A stretch of DNA of 64,000 bases from Setaria digitata (taxonomy: Eukaryota > Nematoda > Chromadorea > Rhabditida > Setariidae). Location: contig RCAB01000088.1 of assembly GCA_003640385.1 (NCBI GenBank), positions 118,764 to 182,763 on the forward strand. The letters run 5' to 3'. The notes under the pieces are model-generated. The model had not been told where the DNA came from. It searched no databases and saw only the letters and a list, made by a program, of their open reading frames with translations. Shown one piece after another: positions 12,722 through 25,700 of the stretch. The translations under genes and the position numbers were made by a program. The first letter of the stretch is position 1; every line of letters starts with the position of its first letter.

Positions 12722-13781
12722 TTATGTGCGTGGTTGAGGACTGGATCGTGCAGGAGATGGACGATAATTGACGCCCTTTCGACCACGCAATGAAGGTATT
12801 CGTGTCGGTCGATCACCATCTGCCGAAACATCTGAACTTCGGCTTACCGGTCGTGACAGATCTAACATATCAGCATGAGATCCTGAGCGTGAAACAGTAC
12901 ATGAAGCAGTTGATCGACCGATTCTTGAATCTAGAATGTAAGGCTAAAATAAGCTTCAAAACACTATTTTGGTAGGATAAAATGTTGAATCGATAATTCA
13001 CAAGATAAAAAACTATTAATCAAATCAAAGAAATGAAAATATGGCTATGACAGTAAAGCAAATAAATAAAAATTACAGGGAATAAATAAACTATGTAATT
13101 ATATGTTCAAGTTCATTGTTGGATGCAAATTAACATTTTGCTTCAAAATAACTTAAGAAACAACCTTGTCCATTCATTTCACTTGGTCTCCGAATCGATT
13201 TTGGCGTATCAAATGAAGGATTACGGCAGGCAGATGGTGAACGTCCGGTCAGATACATTGGCATACTACGCTCCGTCTTTTCCCGGATCTGTGAAATGCA
13301 AATGTGTCCTACTTTTAAAACACATTTCTCTTGGATTGTTGATATTCCAATTAAACTTAAGCTGAATGAAATGCTTTGACGGTATATATCAAAAGCCTAG
13401 TTTCGCGCCTTACTGGAATTTGATGCATCAATAACCAAATAGCTTTACAGATTTTAACATATGGTCCTATCCGGCCAAGTGACATAACGGCAATAAGTTC
13501 TACGAAGTAATTTTCCATGCATGACATGCTCTGAGGCGTGCTATCGTAAAAGGATGCATCGTACAAATGGGAACAATAATCAATGATTACCTTCGTAATC
13601 GGACCCGGGGTGGACTGAAAACGAGATTGCAGCAGCGATTCCTGGAAACTACGAATAGGGGAATCGCGACTTGGTGTTGATCTAGCTGACTTCGTAAATG
13701 TTTCCATCGTATCATATGCATCTCTGGGTCGTACATCATCATAGAAATTTCGCTGCAGGTCGAGATTCGTACGTCCTTTAG
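12722..13781 (-). CDS. vab-10: vab-10 form B C-terminal tail exons
   Basis: Exons 13591-13781, 13165-13288 and 12722-12930 (TAA stop at 12722-12724). The first begins [13 protein letters not shown], the conserved continuation after the GAS2 domain (AKGRTN in vertebrate MACF1). The remainder is Ser/Thr/Arg/Pro rich and basic, ending about 125 residues later in [10 protein letters not shown]. It contains [13 protein letters not shown], a T-x-I-P motif in basic Ser-rich context, which is the known EB1-binding (SxIP) signature of spectraplakins. The sequence therefore predicts microtubule plus-end tracking. It is probably disordered and phosphoregulated (inference). Confidence 0.9.
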
Positions 13782-16700
13782 CTAAAGGTTATATAACCAC
13801 AATTAGTTTTAAAAATGCACGAAATTTGTGACAAGAATGCATTCAAAACATCTTTGAGGGATATCACACCTCGACAAGGATCATGTTTGTGTAAGAATTC
13901 CTCTAAAGCGACCCATCCACCACCTACGCGAACCATAACTGTTGATCGAAGAATTCGAACCATACGCTTAATTTGCGTCTCACCGAACTGAAAAGTTACC
14001 TGATGGAATTTATAATATTAACACTAACTGTTACCTTATATCTCTTATCTCATATGAAGAGGATGAAACAAAAAAATATATATATTTCCAAGTTTTTTTA
14101 TCATGAAAGTCGTCTTCTACTAAGCGAATGGTGTAGGTGTTAACTGTGAGATTTTTTTTTCGAAGCTTTCAAACAGTCTATATCAGTTTACCACACTTTC
14201 ATTAGAGATATAAATATATTGATCTCTCATCTCTGTTTTTATTTTGAATTAAATAATATTTTATTAAATGTCCCGTAACAAACACTGTGTAAAAAAAGGA
14301 AAAGAAAGAACAAATATTTTAACATAGAACCAACGACAGCAAATATGAGATTGATAGAGGCTGACTGAAAAGACATGAAATTACGAACGAAAATGCGACG
14401 AAATAGAATTTAAAATGGACAGTACCAAAAATCACCTCTAATATCAAAAGTACTGCATGCACGATACAATACTTTGGTTAAGCACCCATCAATCAATTCG
14501 AAACATCATTAAATAAAAAAAAATTCCACAGCGGCTTCTCTCGGTGAAAAACCGTATTATATTATTTATCTCGCATATATTCCCACTGTATGGACAATGG
14601 CCATAAATGAAACTTGCAGATGATGCCAGTAAAAAGGACCGAATAAAAAACTCACTCGATAATGTCCTTCGCCTACTTTTTGAATCTTATATCGATTAAT
14701 GCAGTTGCATCTCTCTGTCTGCCTTACCACTTCTTCTGTGATTTTCTCACTGTCTGTCTTTTGCTTCATTGGCAATTTCTGAATTTAAGCAAATCGTAAA
14801 CTGGGAAACTTATAGTTAATAAACTATCGAACTATTTTTTTCATTATACCATAAAAAACTCACTTTCGAGAACTCAGAGCGAAGCTTAGTCATAAATTCT
14901 TTTGCATCAATCATTCCATCTCCTTTGTCAAATTCGTCTGCAACCTTCTCCATCTCTAGTCGAGTAGTATGAAATTCTGCAATGGAATTTAAATTTTTGA
15001 CCGCTTTTCGTACAACAAGCAACGAGTAGAAAAATAATTCAAGAAATTCTCACTAGACGTAATGATGCCTTCAATGAAAGCAGCACGAGGTACTCGCCCG
15101 GTTCCGCTTTTATCAATTCTCCTAAACAGGTCCGAAATTCTAGCTTTTCCAGAATCAGTCCATTCCAAGTATCGTTCACGCCACTCCTCGAAGGAGAACG
15201 ATTCTAATCTTTTTATCTGAAAGAGAGCAAACATTACTGAGAAATATAAACTAAACAAACCTGATAAAGAGTTGATAAACATTCTACTTCCTTTTCGAGT
15301 AATTTTTTTTCTAAAAAGAAGGTCGGAAAGCATAAATTACTTCAGCTTCAATATTTTTTAATACCAACATCAGGCTCAGGATTTAAGCAATTAGGATCCA
15401 AACCTCTTTTCCCCCACTTCCAACTAAAACATTCTGATAAATGCGTCACTCATAACAGTCTCCAAATGCCTATTTCTCTTACCATTGTCGGAAATAGTTC
15501 ATCAACTTTTTTTGTTTCTGAATAGAAATCTACGCACAAAAAGAAAATTCCAAAGCCAAAAAATGGTTAAGGAGACAGATTACAACAGTGCTACTATAAA
15601 AAATAACTTCGCAAAAAAAAAAAACAGCTACAGTAAAGAGAGAAAAAAAAAACCAAAGGTGAATCTGACCTCGTCTAAATAATCTTTCATTTCGCGCAAC
15701 TGGCGACTATAATCCATCGAATCTATCCACAGCTTTTCCCACTTATCAGAAAGTTGATCTGATTTCGGATGTCGGACTCGATGTTCATGCCTAACTAATA
15801 CCATGTTAATGCACAAAATAACATAATCAACACTAAAGTAATTGAATAAAAAAGCATTAAAAACTAAACCATTACTTTTGAAGTGCTTTGCCATTTTTCT
15901 TTTTCGCTTTATCCTCCACACCAAATTTTTTCCGGCTCTTTGTTGCTTCATCAACCTGTCCTTGTTTTTCCCGCAAAGATTTCTCAAAGCGTTCGTGATT
16001 ATCAATAAGTCTAAAATTAAAAAAAAAAAAAAATTCAATGGAAAAGCAGCGCTAAACCCCAGTAATTCATAATTAATTTATCTTTTAGTCTCAACCTATT
16101 CCTTTAAAAGCTGATTAAGCACTTAAACTACTTTTAAAAAGGAAAAAGGATGGACCTATTAAGAGTATCCATTTCTTGCGGTAACGATGTCTCATTCAGC
16201 ATTTTCAATTCAGCACTTCTTTCTTCAATATATTTTAACAAATTAGCAACCATTTTCTCTCTGGTACGTAGTTCATTAAGTTGCTAAAACTGAGAATTTA
16301 AAAAAAAAAAGTGGCGAAAATTTTTTCTTTGACTTTTTCTTTAAAAATAGTGCACTTCAACTTTTACAAGAATTCAGTGAATTCAACTAAGCGCAATCAC
16401 TGGACAACTTTGAAGATCACTGAAGTATAAATTTCAATTAAAGGATTGAAATTTTCGACGCCTCATAAGTCTTCAACGTGTAAAAAAGCATGATTTGCAA
16501 CTTCTGCATAATTCTCANCACTTCAACTTTTACAAGAATTCAGTGAATTCAACTAAGCGCAATCACTGGACAACTTTGAAGATCACTGAAGTATAAATTT
16601 CAATTAAAGGATTGAAATTTTCGACGCCTCATAAGTCTTCAACGTGTAAAAAAGCATGATTTGCAACTTCTGCATAATTCTCAGTAATGCCTTATAAGAC

Positions 16701-19700
16701 GAATTAAAAATTGACCTTGTCCAGATCATCCCTCTTATTATCAATTACATTTGTTACTTCATCCCATCGATTTTGCAGCACTTTCAACCAATATTTCATT
16801 GGCTGTTCCGCAAGCGGATGACATTTGGATTGTATATCCTCCCCCACTTTTTTGATAGAGTTCATCAACGGCTGCTTATCATCCATTTCTTTCTGTACTT
16901 GTGCTACTTCGTCCATTTGTTCCAGAATTTCGTTTTCACCTTCAGCCGTTTGACTCTAAAAATGAATTGTTAGTGTTTTTTCAACTGGTTACAGCAGTTC
17001 ACGTATATAAGTTACAAGAGATGAGCCGAAGAGATGCTAAAACTCATTTTGATTGCTCCATCAGTCAAGTTCAAGTATTCTCAAATTGACTGTATCCAAG
17101 AATTAACAGCAAGTAGCTCAAAGGGAATTATGGTTAGACAATGCTTGATGCAAGGTGCATTTCAATATAATATCGGAAGCACTGTGGTCAAAATTTCAAG
17201 AAGTTTTGTCTTCCAGGATTAATTGACGTACATCACTGAAATAAACTGAACGAAAAAACATGCCTTTGTTCTTAATCTAGCTTCGACCTTCGGTAAAAAA
17301 TCTAGAAATTCGTGAATTTCATCACTGAAATTTTTTGCGATGTCGAAAGAAACTTTCAATTTCTCCTCTCTTCTCTTCGTTAATTCTTCTAGGAGTAACC
17401 AGTCTGCATTTAGTTTTTCCACTTTTTCCCTCAAGCCGTCTAAGACATCATCTTCTTCTTTTTCTAACATCTGAAACATTAAAAGTAAAAAAGATTGCGA
17501 CCTCCACTGTCGCAAGGATGAGACACTTCACGTTAGGAAGTGAAACGTCATGAAATGTGTCACCATAAAACGAAATCAGATTTTTGAACAAAACCTGCTG
17601 TGCACGTTCCTTCACCGAGTTCAACGCATCCCGATGAGAATCAATTTGCTCCTTTAATTCTTCATGTTCTTCGTGTAACCTGCTTACTGTCTCCAAATCA
17701 CCATATACTGGGACTGTTTCTAACTTTTGTAACTCGGGCAAAGATTTTTCCAGCCATTCCCTCAACGAAGACAAAGCCTCATCAAACTGTCCGCATGCCA
17801 ACAAAGCATCCTCAATTGATCGCTGTCTGCAATGTGATAAATGTCACTTTAAAAATTTTAATTATTTTCCGCGATTTTAACTATTTAATTATAACAACAA
17901 TTTTCTACTAATCTAGAAATCAAACTCCTAGAGTTAACTGCAAAAATAAACAACCAGATAAAAGTTTAATTCAGCATTTTTTAAATTATTTTCAAACCAG
18001 CCGAAAATAACCAAATTAGCAAAATTATCAAATCTGTAACAGAAATTACTTTTGCAGTGTAGCATTAACCAGCTGAGTCCATCTCTCTTTCAATAGTTCG
18101 TTCATAAGATTGATTCCTTCCTGCTCTTCACGTGGCGCATGCTCCGAGAGGATCTTACCTCGTTTATACGTTGCTTCGTAAACTGCTTGTCGATCCATCA
18201 GCTCACGCTGGAATTCTCGAAGCTTTTCTAAGTCAATCCGTAATCGATCACAGGATGCCGCCTAAAATATAACATTGTCAAGGAAAAATCTCGGTGAGTA
18301 ACAAGAAAAATCGTTATTTTCCCAATTCAAATCCAATTTAATTTACCTTGACATATCTAATCATGCACTGTTTGATGAAAAATAAAATCTATTCATTAAA
18401 TATTTTACACATTAAGAACAAACTGACCTACCTTCCAATTTATAAATCTATTCCTGAATCTTTCATCTGCAATCAAAAATAAAAATTTAGTCCTGTGAAG
18501 TGAAGCCATTCTTTCTATTCCCTTTGTCAAAGCAAACTTTATCCCTTCCTTTTTATTAATTTAAATTATACCTATTCCAAGACTTCTCTATTAAGATATG
18601 TTTAAAATTCCACAAACAACATATTTATCATCACATTTAAAAGATGTCTGCAGATACTAAAACAATATTTTGTAAAGATTTTAGAATGATTAGAATTTAG
18701 CTTAATATAATATATATTCCAAGCATCATAACACTGACACTTAGAGATGTGTAGATCATCGATCTCACGTCACATATTGGAAAAGTGGAAAGGATGAGTC
18801 AAGAAATTCGGAGTTTAAAACTATTTGAGTCAATCGGGCACTAACTGTTTAAAGATGGAAAAAGTACGGCTTAATAATATAATATTCTATTTCCTCTTCC
18901 TCCTCGCATGATTTTTTTTCCAGTTTTCTTCTTCTTCATGGGTCATTTAGAGCTTTAACTTTAAGAATTAATAATATGACAAGGAATTCCATTTATTTGC
19001 AGCTAAAATTCATTCACTGAAGCGACCACTAAACAGATCCAAAAACTTGACTTGTCCTCGACATTTTATGTCATTCAAGGAACTATCCAAAACTATATCG
19101 AAGCATCAGTAATATCAGCACCTCATCACCAAGAGCTCTCTATGAGTGCATACACCTTTCTAGTTCTTCCAGCTTCATAATTTCTAGTTAATGTTTCTCC
19201 AAAATTTGGTGTAAAAAACAATTTGGTACTGACATTAAAAAAAAAAAAAAACAAATACCAGCACATATTGATCCTCAATCCAATTAAGTTTTGAATCTAT
19301 CCAACCGATTAATTCCGTGTGCGATACAGAATAAAGTCGTGCTTCCTGTAATGCAAGATCCAACTGTTTCGACCGATCGGCACACCTCGAAGTAATTTTA
19401 TCGAAACGATGTTTAGCAGAAACAAGCAAATTCTTGATTGGTATTGCATCTTTTTTTTCACAGTAATATTGTAATTTCGTGCCTCTGCTGTTCAGATCAC
19501 TCATTAATTCTCGATAATGAGATACCTAAAAAATGAAAAAATAAACGAAAATTTCTGTATAATGAAAACTTGAGTTACAGTTCAAAACGAAAAAACATGC
19601 AAAGTAGTAAGCGATCCCTTTCTAAAAGAAATAGATTTCCAGTTCGACGGATACGACAATAAAATGTTAGTGGTTCACGTAGAATCCGCTGATGAAAATT

Positions 19701-22700
19701 TCTCGTTAAAATTCAATAGCCATCATGTCTTGTATCCATTTAAAATTTTACCTCAACTTGAAATTTAGTATGCTCGTCCATTTGTTTTCCTACAATATCA
19801 GGGATTCTGGATACGTGTTCCAAACAACCTAAGTAACTTTCTGCAGAGCTTAACCAATCACTCATTGTGGTCATAGAAGAATGAAGCTGTTCCGCCTCCG
19901 TCAATGCAATTCTCAGTTTCTGTTCTCTATCGGTAATTTTGTCTTGTACCTGAAAAACAAAAACACACACTTTATTGACACTGTACAAGTACGAAGTGCT
20001 GAATGTACAAACAATGCACCTTAGCAATTAACTATTTAATTACTATTTACTGTTATTCTACCGTTAAGCAAATTAATGCACAGATTATTTACCTGAATCC
20101 ATTTTTTTGTCAACTGAGTCGCCCGCTGTGCAACCCAAGAATCTCGATCATTATCTGATAAGCACTTGGTTGCTGTCTCCAAATGCGCTTCCAGTGCTAA
20201 TCGATTTTGCTCAATCTCAGCCTACAGTTTTTGAAATTCTAATGGAATGAAATGCCAAGCTTTATAAAAAGAGATAAATAGAAGCTAGAAAGCAATAGAG
20301 TGGAAAAATAACGGAAAAACGGAAAACCTTTAAGACAAAGAAATCATCAAGTTGTGCTTGCGCAGTTTCCGGTAAACCGCCCATGGGTTTCGTATGAGAC
20401 AAATCTGCATCTTTATCTTGAAGCCACATAGCCCAACGATCAACTTCACTGCCCAAATTCTCAGCAGTTTTCCGGGCATCATCTAACTATAGTCCCAAAT
20501 TTAATTTTTAGGTATTAAATTCTGGAATCCAAGAAGAGAGCTAATGAGACAGTTTGGCCCTCCAAAAAAATGATAAAAAATCAGAAAAGTAGTAGGAGAG
20601 AAATAAACATGAATACGAAATGGACTATGACTAAAGCAATGAAGCTCGATGCTACTCAAATATAAATTGGTTTTGAATAACTTATTTCCGGAGTACTATT
20701 AATTAATGAATGAAAAAAGTACAACACAATGCATAATCGAACTACAAAATTAATTAATGAAATAGATAAAAAAGATTACTTGCACCCAAACTTCCTCCAA
20801 CTTATCGACCAACATATGCCAATTTGAATTTAACTTATCAATCATCGGTTGCGTCGAGCTTGAAGCATTTGGATCAGCTGCAATGATACGTTTCGCTGCA
20901 GTGTTTAAAGTATCTACACTCGTCTCATGCACAAGAATTTCATTTTGCACCACTCGATGTTTACATACTTCCACTTCCGCTTCCTTTATACTGGTTGGGC
21001 GAGGATTGATCTAAATTAAAAGAAAAACAGACTAAATGGAAAATATTTTTGGTACATCAAAACGTAATGATATGACAAAAATAATTTCTCCGAAGTATTC
21101 CAGCAAATTTTTTCAGTCGCTTGCCTTTATGCACACACAGGGCTAATAATCTGAACTAATGGACTGCCAATAATTCTTATTCTATGTTAAGAAAGAACTA
21201 TAGACAAAAGAAGAAAACAAACCTCATTTAAAACGTGCTGCGTTTTCTCGATCCAGATCATCAACTGTTCATGTGCCTGCGAGAACTGTCCCATTTCAAG
21301 CAACGCTTTTTCCATTTTCTGTTGGCATTCGTTTAGCAATGCGTATAACTAAACGATCCATATTCATTGAAGGGAAAATTAAAGCTTCAGAAGCATCATA
21401 AAAGCAATTTGTTGCGATAGAAGAAATTTTTTATGCTTTTCTAATCTCTCAATTCTATGCGAGTGTCGAGAAAGAACTCTACATTCTACAATTCATACAA
21501 CTTTAATGCGACTGAGAAGTTAAATATTTGAAAACATAGAGAAATTTACTTGCTTCCGTGCCAATTCTTAAATCTTCACGTTCCAGCACGAAAAAAAAGA
21601 AACTGAGAATCCTGACAACTGTTTAGCAGTATACGATTTACAAGAAAATTTCGGTAGCTATCACAACGATTTTCTTGAGCTAATGAAGAAAACTCATCTG
21701 GAAATTTTGTAGTGATCGAAGTACTTTATAGATGACTAAACACTGCAGAAGAATTTTAATCATATATAGTCATATAGTAGAACATCCATCATTATACTAA
21801 CTTTATTCCAACGGGTATTAAGGTCACTAATTGGAGTTCTGACGTTTGTAGACTGTTGTGGAGTACTTCCAATGCAAATATTTGCACACAGTTGATTCAA
21901 CTGTTCCTTTTCTAGTGCTTTTTCGTCCAGCAAAGAACGTAAATCACTCAGTGCAGCAAGCTGCAAGAGATGAAATATTAGCAAGCTACAGAAAAGATTC
22001 CAAATAATAGCGCCGCATGGTAATTAAGAATAAAATTTTAAAAAATTTCATTGTCAAACAAGTACCTCTTTTCTAATATCATTGGATGATGCGCCAGTAT
22101 TGGGATCGAACTTGGATATTTCACTTTCAGCTTCTTCCACCCAATTCCTCAGTTCTGTTAATAAGTTATGAAATTCCATTGCTTTCTCCATTGCATCAAT
22201 CAAATCTGATTCCCTGAAATTACCACTTCCCATATAATGCTGAAACATTCGGTCATATTCCATTGTGAACTTTTGACTGGAATATTTTAGTAGTCATGGG
22301 AGAATCAAAAATCACCAATCTAAAACTTACTTCCGAGCGCACATACCAGTTATCGTAACCCAACTTCCTTCAACTGCACTAATTTGCTGTTCTACGAGAG
22401 CTTTTTCTTCTTCGGCAACTACATTGCAAAGTTCACGTCCTGCACTACGTAATTTATTCATCATTTCAGGTCTCGTTTCTCGCATTTCAGTTTCAATTGC
22501 CTGCAACAACAACAAAAGTAAAATTATTCGTTGACTCTCACAAACCTTTCCCAAGGAGCAGTAATTCTGATTGGACTTCCAAGAACTTTGAAATATAATC
22601 TAACGTAAAATAACAAAAGAATTAAACAATTAACAAACCATGAGGATGTTTCGTTGTTGTTCAGTGACTATAGGCTCACCAAGCGCTGGCTGTATTCCAT

Positions 22701-25700
22701 CAATACGTAAGCGCAATTCCTCAACTGCCTTCTGACACGACTTTAACTCATGCCAAAATCGTTCTGCTTTTACTAAGGTATCTTCTAGGACATCTCCCCT
22801 CATCGTAACACCTTCCATCAGTTCTTCCCACAGTGCATCAAGTTCCTTGATTTTCATCCCTATTTCTGCGGAAAAAGGAATCGGTAAATATCCTGACAAG
22901 ATTTTAAAACTCTAATAGAATCCTACAAATACCACATCCTCAAGCTCATCGATCACCATGCACTTACATTTATGTCGCTTATTACTGTATTTATACTTTT
23001 AAACTGTTAATTCATATTTTGCAAAAAAATCCAGTTTACCAAAATTAGGGATTATACCTGCAGCTCCAGCATCGTTCGGTTTAGCATGTACTAGAATCTC
23101 TTCGGCATTTTTCTTCACCGATCTTAACACACCTTCCTTATGCTTAAGTTGTTCCATTAGTGAACGATTATCTACAATTTGTGATTTGATACGTTCCAGG
23201 TCAGCTGGTATTGGCTCCGGATTCCGAATCTATAATTATTACAGTAAAAACGAAGGTAATCCCTGAAGCTGAAATTTTTAGGAATAAAAGTGCTTCTGTA
23301 GTAAAAGTTTGTAGCAATCAGTAGATATACCTGCATGGCAGCACCATCTAAGTTTGCAAGGACAACATCTAATCTGTCCGTAAACTGACTGCTTTGCTCA
23401 ATTGCAGTTTCAAGTGCTTCAGCTCGTTGGCGAACAGCATCTCGCGCAGCAACAAACCTTTCATCCAAGCCTTCGACTATTTTCTGAAGTTGCATTTCAT
23501 CTTCTGCACCACATAGTTCGCTCAGAGCATTGACATTTTTATGAAAACGGTCCATCAATGGTTTATGGGATATAATCGAATGTTGTAGCTTCTAAAAAAA
23601 GAAAAAAAAAACATGCTATACAAAACCTATTACATCCTACTTTTTGGAAATTACATGAGAAGTGAAGTGGAGATCCTACGGAATCAAGAAAATCAAAAAT
23701 TCAGCGCAACACAAAAGAGGAAAAATGAGCCCTATAGTCTACTGTAGTAAATATTTTAAATAAACCACTCCGTTGCTGTTTTTCCATTGCAAGTAGTTCT
23801 GCAATGACTTTCTTAGTACTTGAGTTGGACTTGATAATCTGTTTTTTATTTTTTACAAGATGTTCATTTAAAAAGCATATACTAGAAGCATTAATGATTT
23901 CAAGAATAAAGTATATGCGGAAATGTATTTTTGGGATGGAATTTATGTTTAATAAAAGACTCACAGTATTATGAACTTGTTGCTGCATCAACTGATCTCG
24001 CTGATGTCCTGTTGTAATGGGAGGACAGTTTTCAATCTCGTTTTCTATATTTTCCAGCCATGAATGCAATTCACCAAATGATTGATCAATTTCAAGACAT
24101 AATGCTAGAGCTTGCTCCAATCCAGCCAATCTTTCATCGCCCAGCTGAGCCACATCAGCCGAAAGAGTTCGACCAATCTACAATGACAATATATAAATAA
24201 TATTTTACTGACAGACACATATAACTTTAAACAAATTTTATGGTTACTTGCCAATAATAAAGATGCGTGGATAACTTTCTCACGAAATATCACTTCCAGC
24301 TTTTTACCGTAGTTCTTTCTTCATGGTTGTAAGTGATAGCACTGGAACTGATTTACCTCAATTTTATTTCCGAGCAATAAGTCCTGTCCATTAGCTTCAC
24401 CGCCTAATGCTCGGACAACTTTGTGTGCATCTGCAATCGCATCTCGCTGCCGCGCTTTCATTATCGCGATGTCTTCATTCATCTGCTTCTGATTTTTAAG
24501 TTGTTTTTTGACATAATCTGGATCAACTTCTGGTGCAGCGGCCTATAACACGAAATAAAAATAAATAAAATTAAGTGATTGTAATAAATGCTCTTTAACG
24601 AATCGTGAAAACAAAATTTGAGAAATACTAGCCAATACGTCTTTCACCTTAAATTTTTTTGCAGTAATTTCAGTTAAAAATGTTGTAATGGAATGAATAG
24701 GCAGAAAGAATTACATAATATCCTATACAAAAATGACCTGCATTAAACGATCATAAGTATCAGCAAACCATTCATTGAGATAATCCAATTCATCTAGAAC
24801 TTGTCGACTTTGTTTTTCGACTGATGTTAGCTTATCACCCTTACGAGTGATCTGAAAATAATACTTTTCGTAATCGGGCTCATACTGAAATCTGAATATG
24901 ACGGTTCTTAGACAAAAATTTCCGTTCCTAAAAAAAAAGGAAAATACAATCTGTTAATAATTGAAGAACAGCTAGCAATGATCTTTCGATTAGTATTAAA
25001 AAACATTTTTTAGAGTTAGTAGGTCAAATTAAACCTGCTCAGCAAGATGATTAAATCTGCGAGTCATATCATCGGTTTGCACTTCTAGCTCATCTGCTCT
25101 AAAACGAACAATATTTTGAAGCTGTTTCGAAATATCATGGATCTGCTCAACATCAGGACGCCATTTTGTCAAATCATCCTCCATCTGAGCTATTATGGCT
25201 GACTGAGTTTCAAGTGGGATCTGAAATATAATAGAATGGAAACATATTATACTATAGTGCTCGAATTACTTTTGAAAAAATGCCAATTTAATCAATGTTG
25301 GTTTAAATAAATATTAATATTCCAATTTGACTGAGGAACGCAATATATTCCATCTCACAATGAATGCCTTAAAAACGACTATGCATTGCATTGTACTCCA
25401 GATTTTTAAAATTCATAATAGATCTAAAATAAATAAAACAATTTCATCACTGATCATTACAAGTAATGGTAAACCATTGTCTGCAACCTTAGTCAATGGC
25501 ACTGCTATACACTCACAGAACTGTGCCACGCTCAAACTGTTCGATTTGATCCGCATGCTACTTTAACTGACTGTAATTTTAGAAGAAGGAAAATAATAAA
25601 TTATGCCTGGTCAACAGTCTGCAAATCATGTTCAACAGCATTCATCCATTGTTGTATAATGTCGTAGCCATCATGGAATTTCTCCGACAGCGGTAAAGCT

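Noticed and set aside
18428..18465. Possible mini-exon with AG and GTAGGT borders in the intron 18262-19258
   Set aside because: Its length and phase do not fit the phase-0 junction on both sides, and the frame-0 reading has a stop.
23721..23868. Open minus-strand stretch after a CAG acceptor ([15 protein letters not shown]...)
   Set aside because: Joining 23965 directly to 23591 keeps phase and gives a normal spectrin repeat. Inclusion would insert atypical residues, so I treat it as intron.
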